From positions 1 to 57,109 of the forward strand of contig CACOWO010000004.1 of the NCBI GenBank assembly GCA_902630925.1: a DNA stretch of 57,109 bases. Reading direction: 5' to 3'. Positions 1 to 7,882 of this stretch are shown piece by piece (position 1 is the stretch's first letter; each line of letters opens with the position of its first letter). Below the pieces are notes generated by a model. The model ran no database searches. It was not told where the DNA came from and saw nothing but the letters and a program-made list of their open reading frames with translations. The DNA comes from an uncultured Pelagibacteraceae bacterium. Its GTDB lineage: Bacteria; Pseudomonadota; Alphaproteobacteria; Pelagibacterales; Pelagibacteraceae. The position numbers were made by a program, and so were the translations under genes.

Positions 1-262
1 CATCAGCAGGATTTAAAAAAACAAATTGATCTTCTGATAGTTCAATAATTTTATTCATGCCACGAGAGAATCCAAGATTTTGATCTGGTAAAAAAACTCT
101 AACATGGTTCTTATATTTAAGTTCAAGATTTTTTTTTAACTCTTTGTCTAAAGAATTTTCAATAATTATAATTTTTACATCAAAATTATAATTTATAATA
201 TTTTCCACTAATTTAGTTATTAAATGTTTACTATGATGTGAAAGAAATCCAAGTGTGAGCAT
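1..262 (-). CDS. Glycosyltransferase family 2, N-terminal part (runs off window)
   Basis: Reading the minus strand from the ATG at 262 gives an open frame to the window edge (about 87 residues). It begins with a short beta strand (MLTLGFLSHHS), continues with VKIIIIENS, and has the GT2-type stretch PDQNLGFSRGMNKI followed by VFLNPAD. This is the usual nucleotide-sugar binding pattern of GT-A family 2 enzymes (N-x-G-[FY]-x-x-G-x-N, then a hydrophobic strand ending in D). The C-terminal half lies outside the window. Only 2 bases separate its start from the stop of the SDR at 265, so the two are probably co-transcribed. Acceptor and sugar cannot be told. Confidence 0.7.
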   Translation of the reverse strand, partial: MLTLGFLSHHSKHLITKLVENIINYNFDVKIIIIENSLDKELKKNLELKYKNHVRVFLPDQNLGFSRGMNKIIELSEDQFVFLNPAD

Positions 263-264
263 GC

Positions 265-1017
265 CTACCTTTTAACTAATTTATCTACCAGGTATAAATA
301 AATTTTATATGGAAGGATTCTTAAAAATTTTAAAGTGAAAGTTAGTTGTTTTGGGAAATCTATTTCAAAAGTATTTGAATTTATTAGGCCATTATATATT
401 TTTTCTGCCGCAAACTCTGGAGATCTCAAAAAAGGCATAGGAAATTCATTTTTGTCTGTTAAAGGTGTTTTTATAAAGCCTGGTGAAATTACTGAAACTT
501 TTACATTATGTTTTTTAAAATCAAAATAAATACTTTCAGCAAAATTTGTTAGAGCAGCTTTTGAAGGTCCATAACCGCTTGAATTCGGCAAACCCCTGTA
601 ACCTGCAATTGAAGAAACAATAGAAATATGTCCTTTGCTCTCTTTTTTAAAATATTCTTCAATTGTTTTTACACAATTTAACGTTCCAAAATAATTTACA
701 TTCATTACAAACTTATTTTGTTCAATATTAATTTCTTTCTCTTTATTTGGGTCATATGTTCCGCTACATAAGAAGCAAATATCAATATTTTCAAATTGTT
801 TTAATATTTTATCAAAAGTATTTTTACAATCATCAATGTTTGTAACATCTAATGGAAATGAAAAAATATTATCGTTTTTTGACATCTCATTTAATATTTC
901 TTCTCTTCTAGCGGATACTGCAACTTTCCAACCTTCTTTTGCAAACTTTTCTGCAACTGCTCTACCAATGCCACTACTTCCTCCAGTAATCCAAATTTTT
1001 TTCTGATTTTCAGACAT
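265..1017 (-). CDS. Short-chain dehydrogenase/reductase (classical SDR)
   Basis: This is a 250-residue classical SDR. The N-terminal Rossmann motif GGSSGIGRAVAEKF binds NAD(P). The catalytic Ser lies in ISIVSSIAGYRG and the Tyr/Lys pair in YGPSK, so the active site looks intact. An SPGFIKTP segment follows, as in the family. The C-terminal region (about 205-250) is hydrophobic and basic, suggesting membrane association as in SDRs that act on lipids or sugars. It lies directly upstream of a glycosyltransferase on the same strand, so a role in surface polysaccharide or lipid modification is possible. The substrate is unknown. Confidence 0.85.
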   Translation of the reverse strand: MSENQKKIWITGGSSGIGRAVAEKFAKEGWKVAVSARREEILNEMSKNDNIFSFPLDVTNIDDCKNTFDKILKQFENIDICFLCSGTYDPNKEKEINIEQNKFVMNVNYFGTLNCVKTIEEYFKKESKGHISIVSSIAGYRGLPNSSGYGPSKAALTNFAESIYFDFKKHNVKVSVISPGFIKTPLTDKNEFPMPFLRSPEFAAEKIYNGLINSNTFEIDFPKQLTFTLKFLRILPYKIYLYLVDKLVKR

Positions 1018-1041
1018 AAATTAGTTATATCTTATATATTT

Positions 1042-1503
1042 ATGAAAAATAAATACTTATCTTTGCTTATTATTCTCTTAATAACATTTTTAGCACCGAT
1101 GATTGGCGGTTATGTTACATCTACTTTTAAAGAACCCTGGTATTCACAAATCATTTTACCAAGTTTTAATGCGCCAAGCTGGATTTTTGCTCCTGTGTGG
1201 TCGACATTGTATTTTTTAATGTCACTTGCAATTTGGAAAGTATGGATTAAATCTTTTGATACTAAGCTAATAAAAATTTATTTTATTCATTTGTTTTTTA
1301 ACAGCACATGGAGCATTATATTTTTCGGATTTCATTTAATTGGATTAGCTCTTTTAAATTTAATAATTATTTTAACATTCATTATAATTTTAATGAAAGA
1401 GTATTATACAAAAGATAAAGTAAGCTTTTATTTAATGACCCCTTATTTGCTTTGGTCAAGCTATGCATTTATTCTCAATAGTTCAATTGTTATATTAAAC
1501 TAA
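1042..1503 (+). CDS. tspO: TspO/MBR family membrane protein
   Basis: The 153-residue protein has five predicted membrane helices. It carries the family signature near the N terminus: IGGYVTSTF, then WYSQIILPSFNAPSWIFAPVW, rich in Trp and Pro. TspO proteins bind porphyrins and related ligands in the membrane and in alphaproteobacteria modulate light- and oxygen-dependent gene expression. The last third is more divergent than in Rhodobacter-type TspO but the length is normal. It is divergent from the SDR at 1017 (25 bp apart) and its stop overlaps the HPP gene's stop tail to tail. The neighbouring photolyase genes fit a light/oxidative stress role, which is inferred. Confidence 0.85.
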   Translation: MKNKYLSLLIILLITFLAPMIGGYVTSTFKEPWYSQIILPSFNAPSWIFAPVWSTLYFLMSLAIWKVWIKSFDTKLIKIYFIHLFFNSTWSIIFFGFHLIGLALLNLIIILTFIIILMKEYYTKDKVSFYLMTPYLLWSSYAFILNSSIVILN

Positions 1504-1970
1504 AACCATTTGATTGGATAATTTCTTTTTAAAAGATATCGATTAATAATCACAGATAAAATAATGATAGTTATTGAGCCAACTATTACAGGAAAAAATA
1601 TATAATTAAGTGACACATCAGCAAATAATGCAATTAAAGGATTAGCAGCTGCCGGTGGATGGATAATTTTAAAATACATCATTAGTGTCACGGTAGTCCC
1701 CACAGATAACCCCAGTGTTAGAAAAGAAATTTGAAAAAATTCATTAAAAAGTATTCCTATGATTATTGCTAATAAATGACCAAAAAAAATATTCGCTGGC
1801 TGGGCAAATTCACTATCGTAAAATACCAATACAATTAAAGATGATGATCCAAAAGAAAACATTAACCAAAAACCTGTGGATGTTTCGAAGCTAAGGAAAG
1901 AGAGAATTCCAATAATGATTGATGCAAATAGTCCCGCTAGTATAGGTTCAAATTTTTTAGATATTTTCAT
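1500..1970 (-). CDS. HPP family integral membrane protein
   Basis: I chose the ATG at 1970 (MKISKKFEP...). A longer frame to 2024 would overlap the divergent gene at 2006 and adds no recognisable sequence. The 156-residue product has four or five hydrophobic helices and the motif HPPAAANPLIAL that names the HPP family (PF04982). Plant and cyanobacterial members have been linked to nitrite transport, but most bacterial members are uncharacterised. It converges on tspO with a 3-4 bp overlap. The function remains a membrane protein of unknown substrate. Confidence 0.8.
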   Translation of the reverse strand: MKISKKFEPILAGLFASIIIGILSFLSFETSTGFWLMFSFGSSSLIVLVFYDSEFAQPANIFFGHLLAIIIGILFNEFFQISFLTLGLSVGTTVTLMMYFKIIHPPAAANPLIALFADVSLNYIFFPVIVGSITIIILSVIINRYLLKRNYPIKWF

Positions 1971-2005
1971 ATATATTTTTTTTTTAATTAAGTTATATAC
2001 ACATA

Positions 2006-2800
2006 ATGAATTATAAAAAATCATTCAACTTTTTAAAAAGTTTACCACCAAAATTAAACGCGTTTTATAAAAGAAAATCAAGTTCAGGTATAAGAGTGAA
2101 TAACAAATCTAAATCTAAAAAAGATTTTGATCCAGTAACTAATTTAGATAAATCGATCGAAAAATATATTAGATCGCTTATAAATAAAAAATTTCCTAAA
2201 GACTCAATTATTGGAGAGGAGTTTAAAGATAAACTTTTATCAAATAATTTAAAATGGTCGATTGATCCTATAGATGGAACTCGGGCATTTGTTATAGGAG
2301 CACCAACGTGGTCGAATTTGATTAGTTTGTCTTATTTAGAAAAATCTATTTTAGGATTAGCTAATTTTCCGGAGTTAAATAAGTATTACCTTAATGATAA
2401 AAAAAGATCCTATGTTTTCAGAAATGGTAAAAGATTTACTTTAAGGTCTTCAAATAACAACAATTTAAAGACTATAAAAATTATTGGAAATTTTCATGGC
2501 ACTTTAAGTTATGAAAGACAACGAAAAGTTATAAAAAAATTTGGATGGTCCTTTAGATTAGCTGGTTTCGATGCACTAAATTATTGTTTACTAGCCGAAG
2601 GTAATGTTGATGCAGTAATCGAGGCAAATTTAAAACCTTATGATATACTTCCCTTGATACCAATTATGAAAAATTCTGGAGCAATTGTTACAAATTGGAA
2701 AAATGAACCAGCAGAAAATGGAGGGAATATATTAGCAACATCCAATAAAATTTTACATAATAAAATTCTAAAACTATTGAAACCATTTGCAAAAAAATGA
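2006..2800 (+). CDS. hisN: Inositol-monophosphatase-family phosphatase, probably histidinol-phosphatase
   Basis: The 264-residue protein belongs to the Mg-dependent IMPase superfamily. The metal site is visible: Glu in IGEEF (about 71-75), Asp residues in DPIDGTRAF (about 86-94) and the C-terminal Asp of AGFDALNY/YDILP. The DPIDGTRAF variant, with Arg in place of the second Thr of inositol phosphatases, is typical of the HisN branch that dephosphorylates L-histidinol phosphate in actinobacteria and many alphaproteobacteria. hisI lies 8 kb away in the same window. A general sugar or nucleotide phosphatase remains possible. The downstream gene overlaps it by 4 bp (ATGA). Confidence 0.75.
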   Translation: MNYKKSFNFLKSLPPKLNAFYKRKSSSGIRVNNKSKSKKDFDPVTNLDKSIEKYIRSLINKKFPKDSIIGEEFKDKLLSNNLKWSIDPIDGTRAFVIGAPTWSNLISLSYLEKSILGLANFPELNKYYLNDKKRSYVFRNGKRFTLRSSNNNNLKTIKIIGNFHGTLSYERQRKVIKKFGWSFRLAGFDALNYCLLAEGNVDAVIEANLKPYDILPLIPIMKNSGAIVTNWKNEPAENGGNILATSNKILHNKILKLLKPFAKK

Positions 2801-3318
2801 TTAATTTATTTTTAAATAGGGTGTTCAGAGCAATAAAAATTGATATAGAATTGTTCGAAGAAGTTGAGAAAGATAAAAAAGCAACCTTTCAAGCGGGTAT
2901 TGTAGTTGTGCTGTCTAGTTTAGCAGCTGGTGTTGGGTCTTTACATTTAGGTGCATCTAATTTTTTAGTCGCTCCTGCATTATCATTACTTAGCTGGTAT
3001 GTTTGGGCTTATGTTATCTATTTTGTAGGTGTCAAACTTTTTGGTGGAGTCAAAACGAAAAGTAATCATGGAGAACTTTTAAGAACTATAGGTTTTTCAA
3101 GCGCACCAGGTTTAATAAGAGTTTTTGGGATTACCCCAGAACTTATGACGGTTACATTCATTGGTTCAGCTTTTTGGATGCTTGCTTGTATGGTAGTAGC
3201 TGTCAAAGCTGCTTTAGATTATGACAGTTTATGGAAGGCGTTTGGAGTAGTTATTGTTTCTTGGTTATTTCAAGCCTTTTTCCTATTTTTGGTGATAATT
3301 TTATTTAAAGGAGTTTAA
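2797..3318 (+). CDS. Yip1-domain membrane protein
   Basis: The start codon overlaps the hisN-like stop (ATGA), indicating translational coupling. The 173-residue protein has a short basic N terminus (NRVFRAIKIDIELFEEVEKD) and four or five hydrophobic helices. The loop between helices 2 and 3 (VKLFGGVKTKSNHGELLRTIGFSSAPGL split across 80-105) resembles the Yip1/YIPF domain found in many small bacterial membrane proteins. No catalytic residues are visible and the role is unknown. Its stop overlaps the convergent zinc-ribbon gene by 4 bp. Confidence 0.7.
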   Translation: MINLFLNRVFRAIKIDIELFEEVEKDKKATFQAGIVVVLSSLAAGVGSLHLGASNFLVAPALSLLSWYVWAYVIYFVGVKLFGGVKTKSNHGELLRTIGFSSAPGLIRVFGITPELMTVTFIGSAFWMLACMVVAVKAALDYDSLWKAFGVVIVSWLFQAFFLFLVIILFKGV

Positions 3319-3479
3319 ATTGGAAATATTGTTTTAGCTAAATTACAACTTTTACAAATTTTATAACCATGCATAATTAAATTTTGCCTAACACTTTCAT
3401 CTTCTTTTTTACACTCTTCACAAAAATTGTTAGTTTTTTCCAAATTTTTATCTAAGACAATTTGATCATCGTATTCCAT
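3315..3479 (-). CDS. Small zinc-ribbon protein (two CxxC pairs)
   Basis: I place the start at the ATG at 3479 (MEYDDQIVLDK), giving 54 residues. The open frame continues upstream but only antisense to msrA. Two cysteine pairs, CEEC and CKSC, are 18 residues apart, the layout of a single treble-clef or ribbon zinc site. It is divergent from msrA with 23 bp between the starts. I do not recognise a specific family. The acidic N terminus and single zinc knuckle suggest a protein- or RNA-binding adaptor, which is a guess. Confidence 0.55.
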   Translation of the reverse strand: MEYDDQIVLDKNLEKTNNFCEECKKEDESVRQNLIMHGYKICKSCNLAKTIFPI

Positions 3480-3502
3480 AGTATTTAAGATAACATATTT
3501 AT

Positions 3503-4072
3503 ATGAAAAAAGTTTTAATAATTTTAATATTTTTATTTCATAGTAACTTAAATGCAGATGAAAATAAAAAAGCTTATTTCGCTGGAGGTTGTTTCTGGTG
3601 CATGGAAGAGTCCTTTGATCAAGTAGAGGGAGTAATTTCAACTATTTCAGGTTATTCAGGAGGTCATTTAAAAAATCCTACTTACCAAGATGTCATTTAC
3701 AAAGATACTGGTCACGTAGAGGCCATTAAAGTTGTTTATGATCCGAAGATAGTAAACTATGAAAAACTATTAAATATTTATTGGAAAAATATTGATCCTT
3801 TTGACTCCGCAGGGCAGTTTTGCGACAAAGGAAAAAGCTATAGATCTGTAATATTTTTTCAAACACAACCAGAAAAAGAATTTATAGAAAAATCTTTCAA
3901 AAAATTGGAGAATACGTTCAATAAAAAAATAGTTACTCTAGTTTGGAAATTTGAAAAATTTTACCCTGCGGAAGATTATCACCAAAATTATTACGAAAAA
4001 AACTTTATTCGATACCTTCTGTACAAAAAGGGGTGTAAAAGAGAAGAAACCTTAAAAAAAATATGGAATTAA
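3503..4072 (+). CDS. msrA: Peptide methionine sulfoxide reductase A, exported form
   Basis: MsrA reduces methionine-S-sulfoxide in oxidised proteins. The catalytic segment FAGGCFWCMEESF is at about residues 26-38, with the nucleophilic Cys in GCFW. YSGG, GHVEAIKVVYDP and the conserved DYHQNYY block follow. The 189-residue length is normal for the family plus a leader. Residues 1-19 (MKKVLIILIFLFHSNLNAD) form a signal peptide, so the enzyme probably works in the periplasm. The next gene begins inside its last codons (10 bp overlap). Nearby photolyase genes suggest a shared damage-repair theme. Confidence 0.93.
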   Translation: MKKVLIILIFLFHSNLNADENKKAYFAGGCFWCMEESFDQVEGVISTISGYSGGHLKNPTYQDVIYKDTGHVEAIKVVYDPKIVNYEKLLNIYWKNIDPFDSAGQFCDKGKSYRSVIFFQTQPEKEFIEKSFKKLENTFNKKIVTLVWKFEKFYPAEDYHQNYYEKNFIRYLLYKKGCKREETLKKIWN

Positions 4073-4518
4073 AAAAATTACTGATAACATTTTTTTTTGT
4101 TAGTTTCGTGAGCTCTGCTAAAGCTGAGATGATCAAACCAGCAGAAAACTTATCTGCATATGATGTGATTAAGATCCAGTTAGACGCTCTTAAAAATAAT
4201 GATGATAATGATGCAGGAATAAAGCAAACATGGTTGTTTGCTCATCCAGACAACAAAAAGATGACAGGACCTTACCCGCGTTTTAGAACAATGTTGTACG
4301 ATGTACATTATAGAATTCTGTTAAACCATGTTTCGCACAAAATAGATTTAATTATGAATACTGATAAAAAACATGTTTATGGAGTAAAAGTTTTAAGTGA
4401 AGAAAAAAAACAATTTTATTATTTATGGCATGTTGAAAAAGGTAACGATAAGGATTGCAATAACTGTTGGTTTACATCAGGAGTTTCAATGCCCACAGAT
4501 CAAGGTAATTCAATTTGA
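4063..4518 (+). CDS. Exported conserved protein, DUF4864-like
   Basis: The 151-residue protein has a signal peptide (MELKKLLITFFFVSFVSSAKA). A compact domain follows with VIKIQLDALKNND and AGIKQTWLFAHPDNKKMTGP. The pattern of an amphipathic helix, then 'QTW.FAHP.N...TGP..RF', resembles DUF4864-type cystatin-like folds from bacteria and plastids. That family match is from memory and only moderately sure. A CxxC (CNNCW) near the C terminus is notable. It overlaps msrA by 10 bp and the next gene by 4 bp, so the three genes form one unit. Confidence 0.5.
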   Translation: MELKKLLITFFFVSFVSSAKAEMIKPAENLSAYDVIKIQLDALKNNDDNDAGIKQTWLFAHPDNKKMTGPYPRFRTMLYDVHYRILLNHVSHKIDLIMNTDKKHVYGVKVLSEEKKQFYYLWHVEKGNDKDCNNCWFTSGVSMPTDQGNSI

Positions 4519-4715
4519 AAAAACCCCCTTTTGTAGTTAGGTATTTTATAATAGGAGCTATATTAGTTTTGCCACCAATTCTTAGCACACACTATGGAAC
4601 AATTTTTTTAGGAAAAGATAATGGCGTTCTTCTAGGGTTTAGCGTAGGAATAGTTTGTGTTTCATTCGCTTGTTGGAAACTATTCATTGATGGTTGGAGG
4701 GATGACGAGGACTAA
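4515..4715 (+). CDS. Small two-helix membrane protein
   Basis: The likely start is TTG at 4515, inside the overlap TTGA with the previous stop. No ATG is available in a sensible place. The 66-residue product has two hydrophobic helices (about 10-27 and 37-55) and an acidic tail ending in DGWRDDED. I do not recognise a family. It ends in TAATG, overlapping the start of the photolyase-type gene by one base, so it is translated with it. A membrane anchor or partner for the neighbouring exported protein is conceivable. Confidence 0.6.
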   Translation: MKKPPFVVRYFIIGAILVLPPILSTHYGTIFLGKDNGVLLGFSVGIVCVSFACWKLFIDGWRDDED

Positions 4716-5851
4716 TGAAATTCGAAATCTCAAGAGAAGGAGCCTTAAAACAGCTTGATGCTTTTATAAACAGTGAATTAGCAAATTATAGTTTCAAAAG
4801 AAATTTTGATTTCGGGCCCAAAGACAAATCAAATGTATCTTGTTTATCACCTTACATATCTCACAGATTAATAACTGAATATGAAGTTGCGAAGTCAGTT
4901 TTAGCAAAGTTTCCATATCAAAAAGTTGAAAAATATATACAAGAAATATTTTGGAGAGTTTATTGGAAAGGTTGGTTGGAACTAAGACCTCAAGTTTGGA
5001 CTGACTTTATAGAAGATTTGAAAGGATTAAAGGAAGATGAAAGTTATAAAAAGGCAATTAATGGTGAAACTCAAATTGAATGTTTTAATGATTGGGTAAA
5101 AGAGCTTAAAGAAAATAATTATTTACATAACCATACTAGAATGTGGTTTGCCAGCATTTGGATATTTACTCTAAATTTACCCTGGCAGAAAGGCGCAGAG
5201 TTTTTTATGAAACATTTATATGATGGTGACGCCGCCTCTAATACTTTAAGTTGGAGATGGGTTGCTGGACTTCAAACTAAAGGAAAGCACTACATTGCTC
5301 AATCATGGAACATAAGCAAATTTACTAATAATAAATATAAGAATGTTAAATTAAATGAGAACGCTTTACCTTTAACAGACAAAAGAGAATACAAATTAAA
5401 TCCACTTAATTTTATTACAGAAGATAATTCAAATGAAAATTTATTACTTTTTGAGAACGAATTAAATTTAGAAAATAAAGATTTAAAAAAATATAAAAAT
5501 ATTTACTTAGTTTTACTAAGTAATAATATTCGAAAGTTAAAGCTCGGACAAAAGGTACTAGACTATAAGTCAGAAATAATTAACGATCAAAAAAAAAGAT
5601 TTGAAGATTTACAGATCATAGATGAGGTAAGATTTCAAACTCTTGCAGATAAAATTAACTCTTTTGATATAGTTCACCCATGCATTGGAGAGAATTTTTC
5701 TTTTTTAAATAATATTAGAAAAAAGCGAAATTTAGAATTAAATTTCGTTTTGAGTGAGGAAGATAAATTTTCTTGGCAATTTTCTAATAAAGGATTTTTT
5801 AATTTTAAAAATAACATTCCTAGAATTCTGACTAGTTTTAATTTACAATAA
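4715..5851 (+). CDS. Photolyase/cryptochrome-family protein with FAD domain first (apparently circularly permuted)
   Basis: Residues 1 to about 215 match the photolyase FAD-binding helical domain: SCLSPYISHR (42-51), HTRMWFAS (140-147), LYDGDAASNTLSWRW (168-182) with the DGD and Asn that contact flavin, then GLQTKGKHY. The usual N-terminal alpha/beta antenna domain is absent in front. The C-terminal residues 240-378 instead look like that domain: LLLFENELNLE (243-253) resembles the WFRNDLRL strand, and a core beta/alpha segment (INSFDIVHP) and a final FSNKGFFNF follow. It may repair DNA or sense light. The start is fixed by TAATG overlap with the upstream gene. Confidence 0.75.
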   Translation: MKFEISREGALKQLDAFINSELANYSFKRNFDFGPKDKSNVSCLSPYISHRLITEYEVAKSVLAKFPYQKVEKYIQEIFWRVYWKGWLELRPQVWTDFIEDLKGLKEDESYKKAINGETQIECFNDWVKELKENNYLHNHTRMWFASIWIFTLNLPWQKGAEFFMKHLYDGDAASNTLSWRWVAGLQTKGKHYIAQSWNISKFTNNKYKNVKLNENALPLTDKREYKLNPLNFITEDNSNENLLLFENELNLENKDLKKYKNIYLVLLSNNIRKLKLGQKVLDYKSEIINDQKKRFEDLQIIDEVRFQTLADKINSFDIVHPCIGENFSFLNNIRKKRNLELNFVLSEEDKFSWQFSNKGFFNFKNNIPRILTSFNLQ

Positions 5852-5852
5852 T

Positions 5853-5978
5853 CTATTTAGAAGAACACTTTTTCGAACAATATTTTACTTTATCCCAATT
5901 AAGTCTCCATTTTTTTCTCCAAGTAAAAGGTTTATTACAATTTGGACACGTTTTTTTGGGTAAATTAGCTTTTTTCAT
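5853..5978 (-). CDS. DUF2256 small zinc-finger protein
   Basis: The minus strand from the ATG at 5978 encodes 41 residues, MKKANLPKKTCPNCNKPFTW at the start and VKYCSKKCSSK at the end. The two cysteine pairs (CPNC and CSKKC) and the central WRKKWRLNWDKV are the signature of DUF2256, a tiny family regularly found beside photolyase/cryptochrome genes in marine bacteria and cyanobacteria. The start lies inside the last codons of the DCC-family gene (14 bp overlap), so it is the third gene of a minus-strand operon. The molecular function is unknown. Confidence 0.88.
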   Translation of the reverse strand: MKKANLPKKTCPNCNKPFTWRKKWRLNWDKVKYCSKKCSSK

Positions 5979-6324
5979 TTTTCAGAAGGTGTTTATTTTT
6001 TATAAATAGAAAATAAGCTGCAATTTCATAGAAAATATTTAATATGAAAAATAGTGGTTTATTTTTGAATATTTTATATAAAAAATTATATTTAGGAACA
6101 TTTTTCCAAATTATTAAAAAAGACTCTGCTCCATCAATTACTCTACCATCTTGTATAACATGCATTCTTCTTAAAAGTTCTTTATATGATTTTGAGGTAA
6201 CTTTCTGAGCTTCATCATTATTAGTTACATCTATCCATTCTACATTTTTATCACTATGTTTTTTGTAATGATTGATTTCAGCTCTACAAATATTACAAGA
6301 ATTATTAAAAAAAACTTTAACCAT
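5965..6324 (-). CDS. DCC-family (DUF393) thiol-disulfide oxidoreductase-like protein
   Basis: The 119-residue protein begins MVKVFFNNSCNICRAEI, the thioredoxin-like opening of the DUF393/DCC family, with the CxxC as CNIC. The usual preceding 'DG' is replaced by 'NN'. A following helix, WIDVT strand and HVIQDGRVIDGAESFLIIWK agree with the family. Hydrophobic segments at about 78-105 suggest membrane association. It overlaps the upstream photolyase-like gene by 8 bp and the downstream DUF2256 gene by 14 bp. DUF393 genes often accompany photolyase clusters, so a redox role there is plausible. Confidence 0.8.
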   Translation of the reverse strand: MVKVFFNNSCNICRAEINHYKKHSDKNVEWIDVTNNDEAQKVTSKSYKELLRRMHVIQDGRVIDGAESFLIIWKNVPKYNFLYKIFKNKPLFFILNIFYEIAAYFLFIKNKHLLKNEKS

Positions 6325-7798
6325 TAGTATTTTCTTTAATAAAATTGTTTGCAGCTTTAAAAATTCTTATTTTTCTCTCTTTATTCATTTTTTCAGAAAC
6401 TCTAACCATCATTGCAAGACGAGGATTTTTTAAAAAGAATTTTTTATGTCTGTCTATAAATTTCCAATATAATCCGTCCATTACATCACACCAAGGACCT
6501 TTTTTAAAATGCATCATTTTTAGAAAATAACTAGACCCACAAATGTAAGGCTTAGTTGCAAATATACCGCCATCACTAAATAATCCCATTCCATAAACAT
6601 TTGGTGCCATTACCCAGTCTGATGAATCTACAAACATTTCCATAAACCATTTGTAAACTTGTTTAGGATTTATTTCACAAAGGTTCATAATGTTAGCTAA
6701 TATCATCAGTCTCTCTATATGATGCGACCAGCCAAAGGTTTTAGCATTATTGATTGCATGGTCTAATGGATCCAAACCAGTATTTCCATCATACCAAGAT
6801 TTTTTCATTTTTCTTTTATGATTAAAAAAATTAGTGTTATTTAATCGTTGATCATAGTTTTGATAAATTCCTCTCATAAACTCTCTCCAACCTATAATCT
6901 GTCTGATATAGCCTTCTAAGGAATTCATAGGCACTTTATTTTCGATCTTCCTTAACTTCTCTATTATCTCCCAGGGAGTTATTAAACCTAAGTTAATAAG
7001 TGGACTTAGTGCACTATGAAAAACAGTATTAGATTTGTCCGTTACAGCATCCTCGTAATCTCCAAAAAGTTTTATTCTTTCTTTTAAAAACTCATCCAAC
7101 CATTTATTTGCGTCTTTTCTTGTTGTCGGAAACCAAAACTTATCAGTATTTCCAGGATGGTCTTTAAAATTTTCATTAATAAATTTTTTAATAGTAACGG
7201 TTTCATTTGTCTCTTTTGCTTTAGAAATTACAGGAACTTTAATATTATTCGGAAGCTTTTTTCTATTATCTTCATCAAAACTCCATTTATTTCCTTTTGG
7301 AGTTCCATTTTTATTCATTAATAAATTCATTTTTGTTCGTACAATTTTATAAAAATTTGCCATAAAAGGTCGTTTATTTTTAGAAAGGTAATCTTTAAAT
7401 TCCTGTCTTTCCATTAAGAACATTGGGGACTTAATTTGATTAATTTTAAGCGAATTTTTTTTTCCTAAATTAAATATTGTTTTTTCAAAAAATTTATCCT
7501 CAATTTCGAAAAAAGTAATTTCTTTTATCTTTTTCTCTTTAATAATCTTTTCTAATTTTTTTTCGTAGGATAATTTGAAATCTTTATTTATATCTTTATA
7601 TATTAAATTAAAATTTTTTGATTTAAGCTCATTCTTAAATGATCTCATCGAAGACAAAAATAATAGTATTTTTAATTTATGATGTTTTTCAAAAGTACAT
7701 AATCCATAGTCCTCTGCCATAAAAAAAGTATGGTCTTTATACTCTGAGAGATATTTTGGGTTAAAAAGATGATTTCCTAAAATTATAAAAAGCTTCAT
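6317..7798 (-). CDS. Cryptochrome/photolyase-related protein of the FeS-BCP (PhrB-like) family
   Basis: The 493-residue protein has the PhrB-type layout: an N-terminal alpha/beta domain (1 to about 130; FIILGNHLF, MAEDYGL) and a C-terminal FAD domain with FHSALSPLINLGL (260-272), GYIRQIIGWREFMRG (296-310), HHIERLMILANIMN (359-372) and GLFSDGGIFATKPYI (405-419). Known members are bacterial (6-4) photolyases with a 4Fe-4S cluster. Here only Cys 34, 374, 420 and 437 exist, and the CxxC expected after the GIFATKPY block is missing, so the cluster may be absent. It is the first gene of the operon with the DCC and DUF2256 genes. Confidence 0.87.
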   Translation of the reverse strand: MKLFIILGNHLFNPKYLSEYKDHTFFMAEDYGLCTFEKHHKLKILLFLSSMRSFKNELKSKNFNLIYKDINKDFKLSYEKKLEKIIKEKKIKEITFFEIEDKFFEKTIFNLGKKNSLKINQIKSPMFLMERQEFKDYLSKNKRPFMANFYKIVRTKMNLLMNKNGTPKGNKWSFDEDNRKKLPNNIKVPVISKAKETNETVTIKKFINENFKDHPGNTDKFWFPTTRKDANKWLDEFLKERIKLFGDYEDAVTDKSNTVFHSALSPLINLGLITPWEIIEKLRKIENKVPMNSLEGYIRQIIGWREFMRGIYQNYDQRLNNTNFFNHKRKMKKSWYDGNTGLDPLDHAINNAKTFGWSHHIERLMILANIMNLCEINPKQVYKWFMEMFVDSSDWVMAPNVYGMGLFSDGGIFATKPYICGSSYFLKMMHFKKGPWCDVMDGLYWKFIDRHKKFFLKNPRLAMMVRVSEKMNKERKIRIFKAANNFIKENTNG

Positions 7799-7882
7799 AA
7801 GTAATAAAATACATATTTTATTTAGATATTACACGCGTCATTATTTGCATGTAAATAACCTTTAATAATGTTATTTTTAATT

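Noticed and set aside
3480-3641. N-terminal extension of the small zinc-ribbon gene
   Set aside because: It runs antisense to msrA; the Cys-containing part starts at the ATG at 3479.
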